Below are positions 35,987 through 44,374 of a stretch of DNA of 64,000 nucleotides, one piece after another. Source of the DNA: Exercitatus varius (lineage in GTDB: Bacteria; Pseudomonadota; Gammaproteobacteria; Enterobacterales; Pasteurellaceae). A model generated the notes under the pieces. It did not search any database. It had not been told where the DNA came from and saw only the letters and a list, made by a program, of their open reading frames with translations. The stretch covers positions 186,001-250,000 of the forward strand of contig NZ_JARQTO010000002.1 in assembly GCF_029577735.1 (NCBI RefSeq), read 5' to 3'. Numbering within the stretch: position 1 is the first letter of the stretch; the number at the start of each line of letters is the position of its first letter. Made by a program: the position numbers and the translations under genes.

Positions 35987-37291
35987 ATGAATAAAATTTT
36001 AACAAAAACGCTGTTTGCTTCGGCGTTAACGCTTTGTGCGGGCGCAGCTAACGCGGCGGCTTTTCAGTTGCAGGAAGTGACGACATCAGGTTTGGGACGC
36101 GCTTATGCCGGGGAAGCGGCGATTGCCGATAACGCGGGCGTGGTGGCAACCAATCCGGCGTTAATGACACAATTTAAACGTCCTGAAATTTCAATGGGCG
36201 GCATTTGGGTGAATCCGGGTGTGAATATTGAGGGCGAGATCGGTGTGCCGGCTGTGGGATATCGTGTCGACGCCGGTTATTCCGACGCCATTTCAAGTAA
36301 ATTTTTGCCTAACGCTTATTGGATTTATCCTATTGACGAGAAATTTTCCGTTGGTGGCGGAGCAAATGTGAATTACGGGTTGGCCACCGAATATAACGCG
36401 GATTATAACGCCGGGTTAATGGGCGGAACGACGGATTTAACCACTATCAATCTGAATCTGAGCGGCGCATACCGTTTGGATGAGCACTGGAGTTTTGGTC
36501 TGGGATTGGATGTGGTTTATGCGGAAGCGAAACTCTCGCGCCGTGTCGGCGGTTTAGCGCCTTTATTGAATGCCCGTTTGAAGATGGCGGGCCGGTCGGA
36601 AACCATTTTGCCGACGGATTTTGTGACGGATTTGAAAGGGGACGACTGGGGCATCGGTTATAATGCCGGCGCAACGTACCAAATCAACCCGAATCATCGC
36701 TTCGGTCTGGCTTATCATTCCAAAGTGAAAATTAAATTTGACGGTACGATTGAAAACGATTTGCCTGCCGGCCTGGGCGGATTAACCAAACATGACGGTT
36801 CGGTGGAGTTGAATCTGCCGGATTATTGGGAGTTTTCCGGTTATCACCAATTAACTTCTAACTGGGCGATTCATTACAGCTATAAATTGACCAAGTGGAG
36901 TCGCGTACAACGCTTACAGGCTTATACCGACTCCGGCGTTCAGGTTTTTGATAAAACGGAACATTTCGGCGATACTTCCCGTGTGGCTTTCGGTACCACT
37001 TATGACGTGAACGATAAGCTAACCTTACGCGCGGGGATTGCCCATGACGAAGGCGCGGCGGGACGTAAATCCTCCATTTCTATCCCGGACACGCATCGTA
37101 TGTGGTACAGTCTGGGCGCGACCTATCGGTTTACGCCGAATCTTTCCGTGGATCTGGCTTACGCCTATGTGCACGGCAAAACCCGCACCTTCACGGAAGT
37201 GGAAAACGTACGCGGAATTTCGGTGGAAGGCCGTTATAAAGTGCGTTCACAGGTTAATCTTTACGGTTTGAACTTAAACTATCGTTTCTAA
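35987..37291 (+). CDS. fadL: Outer-membrane long-chain fatty acid transporter FadL
   Basis: Beta-barrel channel for long-chain fatty acids and other hydrophobic substrates. A signal peptide (MNKILTKTLFASALTLCAGAANA) is followed directly by the plug (AAFQLQEVTTSGLGRAYAGEAAIADNAG) with the NPA motif in ATNPALM, then a 14-strand-like barrel ending in a terminal Phe (LNYRF), typical of BAM substrates. I use the ATG at 35987 (434 residues). A terminator follows directly. Confidence 0.92.
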   Translation: MNKILTKTLFASALTLCAGAANAAAFQLQEVTTSGLGRAYAGEAAIADNAGVVATNPALMTQFKRPEISMGGIWVNPGVNIEGEIGVPAVGYRVDAGYSDAISSKFLPNAYWIYPIDEKFSVGGGANVNYGLATEYNADYNAGLMGGTTDLTTINLNLSGAYRLDEHWSFGLGLDVVYAEAKLSRRVGGLAPLLNARLKMAGRSETILPTDFVTDLKGDDWGIGYNAGATYQINPNHRFGLAYHSKVKIKFDGTIENDLPAGLGGLTKHDGSVELNLPDYWEFSGYHQLTSNWAIHYSYKLTKWSRVQRLQAYTDSGVQVFDKTEHFGDTSRVAFGTTYDVNDKLTLRAGIAHDEGAAGRKSSISIPDTHRMWYSLGATYRFTPNLSVDLAYAYVHGKTRTFTEVENVRGISVEGRYKVRSQVNLYGLNLNYRF

Positions 37292-37309
37292 TCGATTTCA
37301 TCTATAATC

Positions 37310-37337
37310 GGGCGTAAGTTTTTTTACGCCCTTTTTA
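37310..37337 (+). terminator. Terminator after fadL
   Basis: GGGCGTAA and TTACGCCC form an 8-bp GC-rich stem around a T-rich loop, followed by five T. It closes the fadL transcript just upstream of the ogt ATG. Confidence 0.85.
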
Positions 37338-37341
37338 TTTT

Positions 37342-37881
37342 ATGAAACCGATTTATTATTGCTATTTTTCTTCGCCGGTCGGGCGCTTGCTGATGTTGGA
37401 ACAGGACGGCAAGCTGACCAATCTTGATTGCGAAGCGGAACAGACGACGCCGAATCCGAAATGGATTTTTGATGAAAATCGTCCTCTGTTTGATGAGGTG
37501 AAAGCGGCGTTAACGCGTTATTTCAACGGCGAAAAAGAAACCTTCGCGCAAATTCCTCTGGCGCCGCAGGGCACCGATTTTCAGCAAGCCGTCTGGACGG
37601 CGTTGCGGAAAATTCCTTTAGGCGAAACCGCCACTTACGGTGGTCTGGCGCAGGCGCTGGATAACCCGAAAGCCGTGCGTGCCGTGGGCGGAGCGGTAGG
37701 CAGCAATCCCATCAGCATTATTATTCCTTGTCATCGCGTGCTGGGCAAAAACCGTCAATTGACCGGTTTCGGCGGCGGATTGCCGGTAAAACGTTTTTTA
37801 CTGGATTTGGAAGGCGTCGCTTATGTGGACAAAGGCGTGGAATACGTGAAACAGAAATTGTTGAAAAAGTACAAAATCTGA
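37342..37881 (+). CDS. ogt: Methylated-DNA--protein-cysteine methyltransferase
   Basis: Suicide DNA-repair protein that transfers the methyl group of O6-methylguanine or O4-methylthymine to its own cysteine. The acceptor motif IIIPCHRVLGKN is present, and the helix-turn-helix region (ETATYGGLAQAL, RAVGGAVGSNP) is intact. With 179 residues and no Ada regulatory domain it is of the Ogt type. Confidence 0.9.
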   Translation: MKPIYYCYFSSPVGRLLMLEQDGKLTNLDCEAEQTTPNPKWIFDENRPLFDEVKAALTRYFNGEKETFAQIPLAPQGTDFQQAVWTALRKIPLGETATYGGLAQALDNPKAVRAVGGAVGSNPISIIIPCHRVLGKNRQLTGFGGGLPVKRFLLDLEGVAYVDKGVEYVKQKLLKKYKI

Positions 37882-37934
37882 ACGACGGATTATCCATGCC
37901 GAATAAAAAACATTCAAAATTTTGACCGCACTTT

Positions 37935-38606
37935 ATGAAAACCGATAGCCCTTCATCCGAAACCGAATTGCTTAATCGTGCAAAATCCATCGCGGGTCTG
38001 ACCTTGGGTGAACTGGCGACGGAGCTGAATCTTTCCGTGCCGCCGAATCTTAAGCGCAATAAAGGCTGGGTCGGGCAATTACTGGAAATAGCTTTGGGCG
38101 CCAAAGCGGGCAGCAAGCCCGAACAGGATTTTTCTCATCTCGGCATCGAACTTAAAACCATTCCTATTGATGCGCAAGGTTATCCCCTGGAAACCACTTT
38201 CGTCAGTCTTGCGCCGCTGGTACAGAATTCAGGCGTTAACTGGGCGCATTCGCACGTTAAGCATAAATTGTCCAAAGTATTGTGGATTCCCGTGCAGGGT
38301 GAACGGCGGATTCCTTTGGCGGAACGTTATATCGGCGCGCCGGTGTTATGGCAGCCCGATGCGGAACAGGAAAACCGCCTTCGCCGCGATTGGGAGGAAC
38401 TGATGGATTACATTGTGTTGGGCAAGGTTCATCAGATTAACGCTACGCTGGGCGAAGTGCTGCAGTTGCGCCCGAAAGGCGCTAATAATAAAGCCCGCAC
38501 CCAAGCTATCGGTCGGAAAGGAGAGGTTATCGAAACTCTGCCGCTGGGCTTTTATTTACGCAAAGAATTTACGGCCGAAATTTTGCAAAATTATTTCGTC
38601 GCTTGA
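37935..38606 (+). CDS. mutH: Methyl-directed mismatch repair endonuclease MutH
   Basis: Cuts the unmethylated strand at hemimethylated GATC sites after activation by MutS and MutL. The catalytic Asp-Glu-X-Lys arrangement is visible in QDFSHLGIELKTIPID. The N-terminal LTLGELATELNLSVPPNLKRNKGWVGQLLE is characteristic. Length 223 is close to E. coli. A USS (37925-37933) ends one base before the start codon. Its presence implies Dam methylation in the host. Confidence 0.95.
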   Translation: MKTDSPSSETELLNRAKSIAGLTLGELATELNLSVPPNLKRNKGWVGQLLEIALGAKAGSKPEQDFSHLGIELKTIPIDAQGYPLETTFVSLAPLVQNSGVNWAHSHVKHKLSKVLWIPVQGERRIPLAERYIGAPVLWQPDAEQENRLRRDWEELMDYIVLGKVHQINATLGEVLQLRPKGANNKARTQAIGRKGEVIETLPLGFYLRKEFTAEILQNYFVA

Positions 38607-38666
38607 TTGCATTTTTTTATCGAGTCGATATGATCGGCAAATTCAATTTCTTTTTAAGGACATATT

Positions 38667-39431
38667 ATGTTTGAGTGGCTTAGTAATCCCGAAGCCTGGA
38701 TTGCACTTTTCACATTAACCGCACTTGAAATCGTGCTGGGTATCGACAACATTATTTTTATCAGTATTCTGGTGGGGCGTTTGCCGGTGAAGCAGCGCCA
38801 ATCCGCTCGTGTTATCGGGCTGACGCTTGCTATGTGTACGCGTATTGCATTATTGGTTTCACTCGCTTGGATTATGAAACTGACTCAACCGTTATTTACC
38901 GTACTCGGGCAAGAGATCTCAGGTCGGGATTTAATTTTATTGCTCGGAGGGTTGTTCTTAATTGTCAAAAGTACGCATGAAATCCATAATGAAATGATTC
39001 CTGAAGACGAAGATGATGAAATTCTCGATAAGAAAAAAGTTCCGAACTATTTCTTCACGCTCATCCAAATTGCTGTTCTCGATATTGTGTTTTCGCTTGA
39101 TTCCGTTATCACCGCTGTGGGTATGGTAAATAATCTTGAAATAATGATTATCGCCATTATGATTGCCGTCGGCGTGATGATGCTTGCCGCTCGCGCGATA
39201 GGCGATTTTGTGGATACCCATCCGACACTTAAGGTTTTGGCATTATCGTTCTTAATTATGATTGGTGTGATGCTGATTGCAGAAAGTCTTGATTTCCATA
39301 TTCCGAAAGCTTATGTGTACTTCGCAATGACCTTCTCCGTTTGTGTGGAAATGATTAATATCAGAATGCGTTCACGCCTTGTCAAACGCGGCAAGGCTAA
39401 AACTGCTGATTTGCTTGACCAACAGGATTAA
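38667..39431 (+). CDS. ygdQ: TerC-family membrane protein YgdQ
   Basis: Integral membrane protein of the TerC family with about seven hydrophobic segments and the conserved acidic motifs LEIVLGIDNIIFISI and DIVFSLDSVITAVG. Function is uncertain; TerC relatives are linked to metal efflux or metallation of exported proteins. The mutH-ygdQ order is the same as in E. coli. 254 residues. A USS (38718-38726) encodes Thr-Ala-Leu inside the first span. Confidence 0.88.
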   Translation: MFEWLSNPEAWIALFTLTALEIVLGIDNIIFISILVGRLPVKQRQSARVIGLTLAMCTRIALLVSLAWIMKLTQPLFTVLGQEISGRDLILLLGGLFLIVKSTHEIHNEMIPEDEDDEILDKKKVPNYFFTLIQIAVLDIVFSLDSVITAVGMVNNLEIMIIAIMIAVGVMMLAARAIGDFVDTHPTLKVLALSFLIMIGVMLIAESLDFHIPKAYVYFAMTFSVCVEMINIRMRSRLVKRGKAKTADLLDQQD

Positions 39432-39435
39432 CACA

Positions 39436-40737
39436 GTGAATCGTTTACTCTATAACGTAGAAGATAAGCCACCGTTTGGCTTAAGTTTATTACTTGCCGC
39501 ACAACATTTGTTAGCGGCGCTGGGCGGCATTATTGCGGTGCCTTTGGTTATCGGTAACGTGCTTAAATTGCCGACGGCGGACACCATCACATTAGTGAAT
39601 GCGGCCTTATTGGTTTCCGGTCTTGTTACCGTTGTCCAATGTCGCGGTTTAGGACCTATCGGCATTCGTTTGCCCAGTGTAATGGGCACGAGTTTTACTT
39701 TCGTTGCCGCCGCCCTGGCGATTGGATTCAGTGAATACGGTATTTCGGGGATTCTCGGCGCATCCTTGGTAGGATCGCTGGTGATGATTGTTGGCAGTTT
39801 CTTTATGCCGTCGATTCGTAAACTGTTTCCTCCGGTGGTAACGGGAACCGTGGTGATGATGATCGGTTTAAGTCTGATTCCCGTCGCGGTCGATTGGTTT
39901 GCCGGCGGTCAGCGCGGCGATGCCGATTACGCGACGCCGGCCAATCTGATGATGGCGACTTTCGTACTGGTGATTGTTATTGTGTTGGTGCAATGGGGAA
40001 AAGGAATTTTCTCTGCGGCGGCCATTGTGATCGGCATGATGACGGGCTATATCGTGGCGTTGGCCTTGGGCTGGGTAAGTTTTGACGGTGTGAAAAACGC
40101 CGATATTTTTGCTTTGCCGCAACCGTTACATTTCGGTTTATCCTTCCCGATTTCCGGTATTATCGGCATGTCTATCGCTTATCTGGTGACGATCGTGGAA
40201 TCCAGCGGTAATTTCCTGGCGTTGGGAAACGCCACACAAACGGAAATTACCGGTAAACATCTGCGCGGCGGCGTATTGGCGGACGGACTGGGTTCCGCAC
40301 TGGCCGCAATTATGTCGACCACACCGTTTTCTTCTTTCTCACAAAATATCGGTGTTATTTCTCTAACCGGCGTGGCCAGCCGTTATGTGGTGGCATTAAC
40401 CGGCGTATTATTAGTGTTGGCGGGGCTGTTCCCGGTATTCGGTGCGTTAATCGTGTCGATTCCGTTGCCGGTGTTGGGCGGAGCGGGGCTAATGATGTTT
40501 GCCATGATTATTGCGGCGGGAATTCAGATGCTGGATACCGTGGAACGCAGCCGTCGTAACGGCTTGATTATTGCGATTTCCATCGGTTGCGGATTAGCCG
40601 TCACCACTCGCCCGGAATTATTGGATAAACTTCCGCACTTTTTCAAAGAAGTATTGGGCTCGGGGATTACGGTGGGTTCGTTGCTTGCCATTATTCTGAA
40701 TCTGATTTTGCCGGAAGAAAAAACGTATCAGGAATAA
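39436..40737 (+). CDS. NCS2-family purine (xanthine/urate-type) permease
   Basis: Inner-membrane nucleobase:cation symporter of the NCS2/NAT family with about 12-14 hydrophobic segments. The family signature QNIGVISLTGVASRYV resembles xanthine permeases (XanP/XanQ) more than uracil permease UraA, which suggests a purine substrate. I start at the GTG at 39436 (433 residues), placed 4 bases after the ygdQ stop. Longer starts would overlap ygdQ. The exact substrate cannot be read from the sequence. Confidence 0.85.
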   Translation: MNRLLYNVEDKPPFGLSLLLAAQHLLAALGGIIAVPLVIGNVLKLPTADTITLVNAALLVSGLVTVVQCRGLGPIGIRLPSVMGTSFTFVAAALAIGFSEYGISGILGASLVGSLVMIVGSFFMPSIRKLFPPVVTGTVVMMIGLSLIPVAVDWFAGGQRGDADYATPANLMMATFVLVIVIVLVQWGKGIFSAAAIVIGMMTGYIVALALGWVSFDGVKNADIFALPQPLHFGLSFPISGIIGMSIAYLVTIVESSGNFLALGNATQTEITGKHLRGGVLADGLGSALAAIMSTTPFSSFSQNIGVISLTGVASRYVVALTGVLLVLAGLFPVFGALIVSIPLPVLGGAGLMMFAMIIAAGIQMLDTVERSRRNGLIIAISIGCGLAVTTRPELLDKLPHFFKEVLGSGITVGSLLAIILNLILPEEKTYQE

Positions 40738-40745
40738 AACAAAGA

Positions 40746-40779
40746 AAAACGCCCGTCGAATAAAATCGGCGGGCGTTTT
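40746..40779. terminator. Bidirectional terminator between the NCS2 permease and galM
   Basis: AAAACGCCCG (40746-40755) and CGGGCGTTTT (40770-40779) form a perfect 10-bp stem. A-run and T-run on opposite sides serve both convergent genes. Confidence 0.85.
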
Positions 40780-40780
40780 G

Positions 40781-41827
40781 TTATTCGGCGGTCACAAATT
40801 GGAAGGTGGTACGCTGTTGATAATGTTCTCCCGCTTTCACCATGCCGCCGAATCGTTGCCATTCCGGATGGTTCGGCGTATCGGGTAACGCCTGCGTTTC
40901 AAATGCGATGCCTTGATAATCCTGATAAACGCCGCCCGAACGAGTGGGCGTGCCGGCCAGATAATTTCCGCAGTAAACCTGTAACGCCGGCTGCGACGTA
41001 CTTATTTTCAACTGTAACGACCCGTCTGGTGCGGTCAGAATCGCTGCTGTTTTTGTCGCATCCTCATTCAGCAGAAACGCGTGATCGTACCCTTTGGTCG
41101 CCCGTTGTTCTTCTAGTAAAAAGTCCTGCTTGATCGGTTTGGCACGGCGAAAGTCGAAACTGGTTCCCGCCACATCTTTCAACGGCGAATTGGGAATGCC
41201 TTCGCTGTCTACGGGTAAAAATTGCGCGGCGTTTAACTGTAAAAAGTGATCTCGCACATCGCAGCCGTCGGCGGCGTTGAGTAAGTTGAAATAAGCGTGA
41301 TTGGTCAAATTGAGCGGCGTATCCCGATCGCTTTGCGCTTCGTAAGTGATCGTCAGCCTATTGTCATCGCTCAGTTCGTAATGGACGCGAGCCTGGACGT
41401 TGCCGGGAAAACCTTGATCGCCGTCTTCCGAAAACAGCAAAAAACTCACGAAATTTTGACCGCACTTTTCCGGCGTCCAGCGCCGCTTGTCGAAGCCTGA
41501 GCCGCCGTGCAACTGGTGTTTGCCCTGATTGGCCGTTAACGCGAATCTTTGACCGTTTAATTCGAAACGGCTATTGGCGATCCGATTAGCGTAGCGTCCG
41601 ATGCTGGCGCCGAGATAGGCGGTTTGCTGCGGGTAATCTTCCGCTTTGCAACCCAGCAATACTTCCCGTAATCGCCCGTGAACCGGCACTTTGCAGGAAA
41701 TCCAGCCGGCGCCCCAATCCATAATTTGAACCGTCATACCGCCGGCGTTGGTCAGCGTGAATAATTGAAACGGTCGCCCGTCCGGCGCGGTGCCGACAGC
41801 CACGCCTGTTATCGGTTGTTTTGACAT
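40781..41827 (-). CDS. galM: Aldose 1-epimerase (mutarotase) GalM
   Basis: Interconverts the anomers of galactose and glucose, feeding GalK. The catalytic His is in LNLTNHAYFNL and the catalytic Glu in GIAFETQALPDTPNHPEW. A second conserved His is in KHQLHGGSGFDKRRW. 348 residues, full length. It lies downstream of the sulfur module on the same strand, so it is separated from galTK by two unrelated genes. A USS lies at 41459-41467. Confidence 0.94.
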   Translation of the reverse strand: MSKQPITGVAVGTAPDGRPFQLFTLTNAGGMTVQIMDWGAGWISCKVPVHGRLREVLLGCKAEDYPQQTAYLGASIGRYANRIANSRFELNGQRFALTANQGKHQLHGGSGFDKRRWTPEKCGQNFVSFLLFSEDGDQGFPGNVQARVHYELSDDNRLTITYEAQSDRDTPLNLTNHAYFNLLNAADGCDVRDHFLQLNAAQFLPVDSEGIPNSPLKDVAGTSFDFRRAKPIKQDFLLEEQRATKGYDHAFLLNEDATKTAAILTAPDGSLQLKISTSQPALQVYCGNYLAGTPTRSGGVYQDYQGIAFETQALPDTPNHPEWQRFGGMVKAGEHYQQRTTFQFVTAE

Positions 41828-41865
41828 GTCGCTTTTCCCTTGTTGTTTAACCTGATTAGAAGGTT

Positions 41866-43245
41866 CTAACTTTTACATGAATTTCCGCGTTTGGCAACGT
41901 CGCCGTAATCGTTTTTGTTGTCGGGTTTGGATATATTTTTCGGCGCGCCTTTTTGAATCGGCAAGCTGCCGTTCATCTGCCACGCATTCCAGCCGCCGTC
42001 ATAAACATAAGTATGTTCCCAGCCCGCCAGTTGGGTTATAAACCAGGATACGCCCGCGCGCCAGCCGGTACCGCAATAAAACGCCAGTTGATCGCCTTGA
42101 TTAATGCCCAGTTGTTTCCATAAGGCGAAAATTTCGTTCGGATTACGTAATGTGCCGTCGGGATCGTAATAATCCGCCATGTTGGAAGAGTCGGTACCGG
42201 CGAAACCCCATTCGGCGCCTTCCGGTTCGCCTGCGTTTTGAATATAGTCATAACCGCTGATTTTGCCCGTATATTCGTCCCAAGCGCGATTACTGATTAA
42301 ACGTAAGCCGGATTTTTGCGCTTTAACGGCGTCTTCCGGCGTGGAAATATTAATCTGCGGATTGGACGGAACGGTCGTACCGAAAGCCGTTGCCGGCGTC
42401 GGCGTATTTACCGTGGTTTCGGTCGGTAAACCGGCGTCTTGCCAGGTTTCAAAATTGCCGTTCATGACGCGTACGTCTTCTACGCCCGCCCATTTCAACG
42501 CCCAGAACACACGGTAAGCCGCCAGTTGATTATCGGAATAGAGAATCACTGTTTTGTCTTTGGTGATGCCGTTTTTCAACAGATTTTGTTCAATCACTTT
42601 CGGATCCGATAAATTCCATACCGGTTCGTTTTCCACCCAATCGGTATCAAAATGATATGCGCCCGGAATGTGCTGCGCGTAAGATTTAGCTTTATCCAAC
42701 GGCCCCCAGGACACTTCAAAAATCATAAAATCGTTATTGCTGTAGGTTTCCGGTTTTTCTCCTTGAATAACCGCATCAACCCACTGCGGTGAAACGCTGT
42801 ATTTGAAATTCGGAAAATTCTCCAACGGATATTCCGCCACATTCGCGTAGCTGACGAAATCTTTAAATTCGGCGATTTTATAGCCGCGCGTTAAGAATTC
42901 CGACGCCACACATTCGCGCGTTTCCGGATCCGTACCGTAGACCACCAAAGTTTTGTCTTTGGTAATGCCTTTCCCCGCCGCGAAACTTTCCAGCTTGTCG
43001 CGCTCGATATTGTACAGCCACGCGCAGGTGAACTGCACGGCACCTTTAATATGCCCACCACGCAAGGCGTTTTTTTCTTTAAAACCGTTGTAAAAACTGT
43101 CATCACGGGTGTCGATAATGACATATTTCGGATTATCCAGATTTTTTAGCAATTCATCCGTTTCTATAACCCGCACCGAATTTTTATCGCAAGCCGCAAG
43201 TACTAAACTAACTGCCAATACAAGAAAAGAAGGTTTTATTTTCAT
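41866..43245 (-). CDS. ynjE: Triple-rhodanese lipoprotein sulfurtransferase (YnjE-like)
   Basis: Predicted exported thiosulfate-type sulfurtransferase. The signal peptide ends in the lipobox Leu-Ala-Ala-Cys (Cys19) followed by Asp at +2, which in E. coli retains lipoproteins in the inner membrane. Three rhodanese-like domains follow, as in E. coli YnjE. In the first and second, the position of the active Cys is Gly or Ser (VVYGTDPETR, ILYSDNQLAAYR). Only the third has the full loop CGTGWRAG (Cys near residue 391). I start at the ATG at 43245, spaced 5 bases from AAGGAT, rather than the GTG one codon before. It is cotranscribed with the YeeE/YedE transporter gene. Confidence 0.85.
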   Translation of the reverse strand: MKIKPSFLVLAVSLVLAACDKNSVRVIETDELLKNLDNPKYVIIDTRDDSFYNGFKEKNALRGGHIKGAVQFTCAWLYNIERDKLESFAAGKGITKDKTLVVYGTDPETRECVASEFLTRGYKIAEFKDFVSYANVAEYPLENFPNFKYSVSPQWVDAVIQGEKPETYSNNDFMIFEVSWGPLDKAKSYAQHIPGAYHFDTDWVENEPVWNLSDPKVIEQNLLKNGITKDKTVILYSDNQLAAYRVFWALKWAGVEDVRVMNGNFETWQDAGLPTETTVNTPTPATAFGTTVPSNPQINISTPEDAVKAQKSGLRLISNRAWDEYTGKISGYDYIQNAGEPEGAEWGFAGTDSSNMADYYDPDGTLRNPNEIFALWKQLGINQGDQLAFYCGTGWRAGVSWFITQLAGWEHTYVYDGGWNAWQMNGSLPIQKGAPKNISKPDNKNDYGDVAKRGNSCKS

Positions 43246-43254
43246 CACATATCC

Positions 43255-44271
43255 TTAAATTCGACACTGTGTCGGTTTAATTATTGCCGACGTCAACCAA
43301 CAACCGAGCATAATCATGAGGGTGGAAAGCCATCCCTGCCAGGAAAAATAAGCGGTCGATACTAAAGAATTAGTTACCGTACAGCCGCCCGCCAACGTCG
43401 CTCCGATACCCATCATTACGCTCCCGGATATCCGTTGCAGAACGGCTTTCGGTTCGGGCACGCGGATTTCAAACTCGCCGCTCAATTTGGCACTGATAAA
43501 GGAACCCAACATAATTCCCAACACGAAATAGGTTCCCCAATTCAAATACCGGTGTTGCCCGTTAACGAGATACTGCACCGCATTGGCGGAAGGCACCGCA
43601 ATGCCGAAACCGTAGCTGCGCCCGGTTTGTTCGCTGAGAACCCAGGCGGCTACGCCGAGTATGCCAATTAGCGCCGCCGAAACAAATAAATTCCACGGGT
43701 TAGCGAATAACGGATGGGCGATCAGCGGCGTTGTCGGTTTTCGCGGCGGTTGATAACGCGGATGACGGATTTGATAAACCGTCAGAAAAACGGTTACGAC
43801 GATTAAAAGTGCGGTCAAAATCCACGGCGAAATGCCAAAGGTGAGATAAATGTTATCTATCGGCGTGACCTGTTTTACTATCGGATTAATCCAGCTACGC
43901 AAGGCACCGGTTTGAGTTGCCGCCATGGTAAGCGAAAAACAGACTAACGCAATCCAGCTGCCGGTCAGTCCTTCGCCGGTGCGAAACCAGGCGCCGGCGG
44001 CACAACAGTTAGATAAAACCATGCCCGCACCGAATAGCAAACCGCCCGCCAGCGTAGCCGAAACCGGCAGCTGAGTCGTGGGAATCGTGATTAAACCGAA
44101 AGCGGATAAAGCGAAAAATCCGACGGATTGAATGGATACTGCGATTAAAAGTGCGGTCAAAAATCGCGTATTTTTTTGAAAATAAAGATTCCGAAAACCG
44201 GAAACGAAACAGAACTGACTACGTTGCAATAAAAAGCCGAACGCAATGCCGATGAGAAGTCCGCTTAACAT
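43255..44271 (-). CDS. YeeE/YedE-family (TsuA-like) sulfur-compound transporter
   Basis: Polytopic inner-membrane protein of 338 residues with about nine or ten hydrophobic segments. It has the family's conserved cysteines in QRSQFCFVSGFRN, LSNCCAAGAWFRTGEG and LAGGCTVTNSLV. In characterised TsuA such cysteines relay thiosulfate through the pore. Thiosulfate is therefore the likely substrate, but selenium- or other sulfur-related roles are known or proposed in this family. ynjE follows after a 9-base gap in an apparent two-gene operon. Two USS copies (43807-43815 and 44149-44157) encode Leu-Thr-Ala-Leu inside membrane spans. Confidence 0.82.
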   Translation of the reverse strand: MLSGLLIGIAFGFLLQRSQFCFVSGFRNLYFQKNTRFLTALLIAVSIQSVGFFALSAFGLITIPTTQLPVSATLAGGLLFGAGMVLSNCCAAGAWFRTGEGLTGSWIALVCFSLTMAATQTGALRSWINPIVKQVTPIDNIYLTFGISPWILTALLIVVTVFLTVYQIRHPRYQPPRKPTTPLIAHPLFANPWNLFVSAALIGILGVAAWVLSEQTGRSYGFGIAVPSANAVQYLVNGQHRYLNWGTYFVLGIMLGSFISAKLSGEFEIRVPEPKAVLQRISGSVMMGIGATLAGGCTVTNSLVSTAYFSWQGWLSTLMIMLGCWLTSAIIKPTQCRI

Positions 44272-44374
44272 AGATTAAAACCTTAATACTGATGTCCGAA
44301 TGCGAAAAGTATAACAGGAAAGCCCGGCCATGTCATTTGTTGTCAAATCTGAGCCGAGGCTTTCCTTTCGGCAG

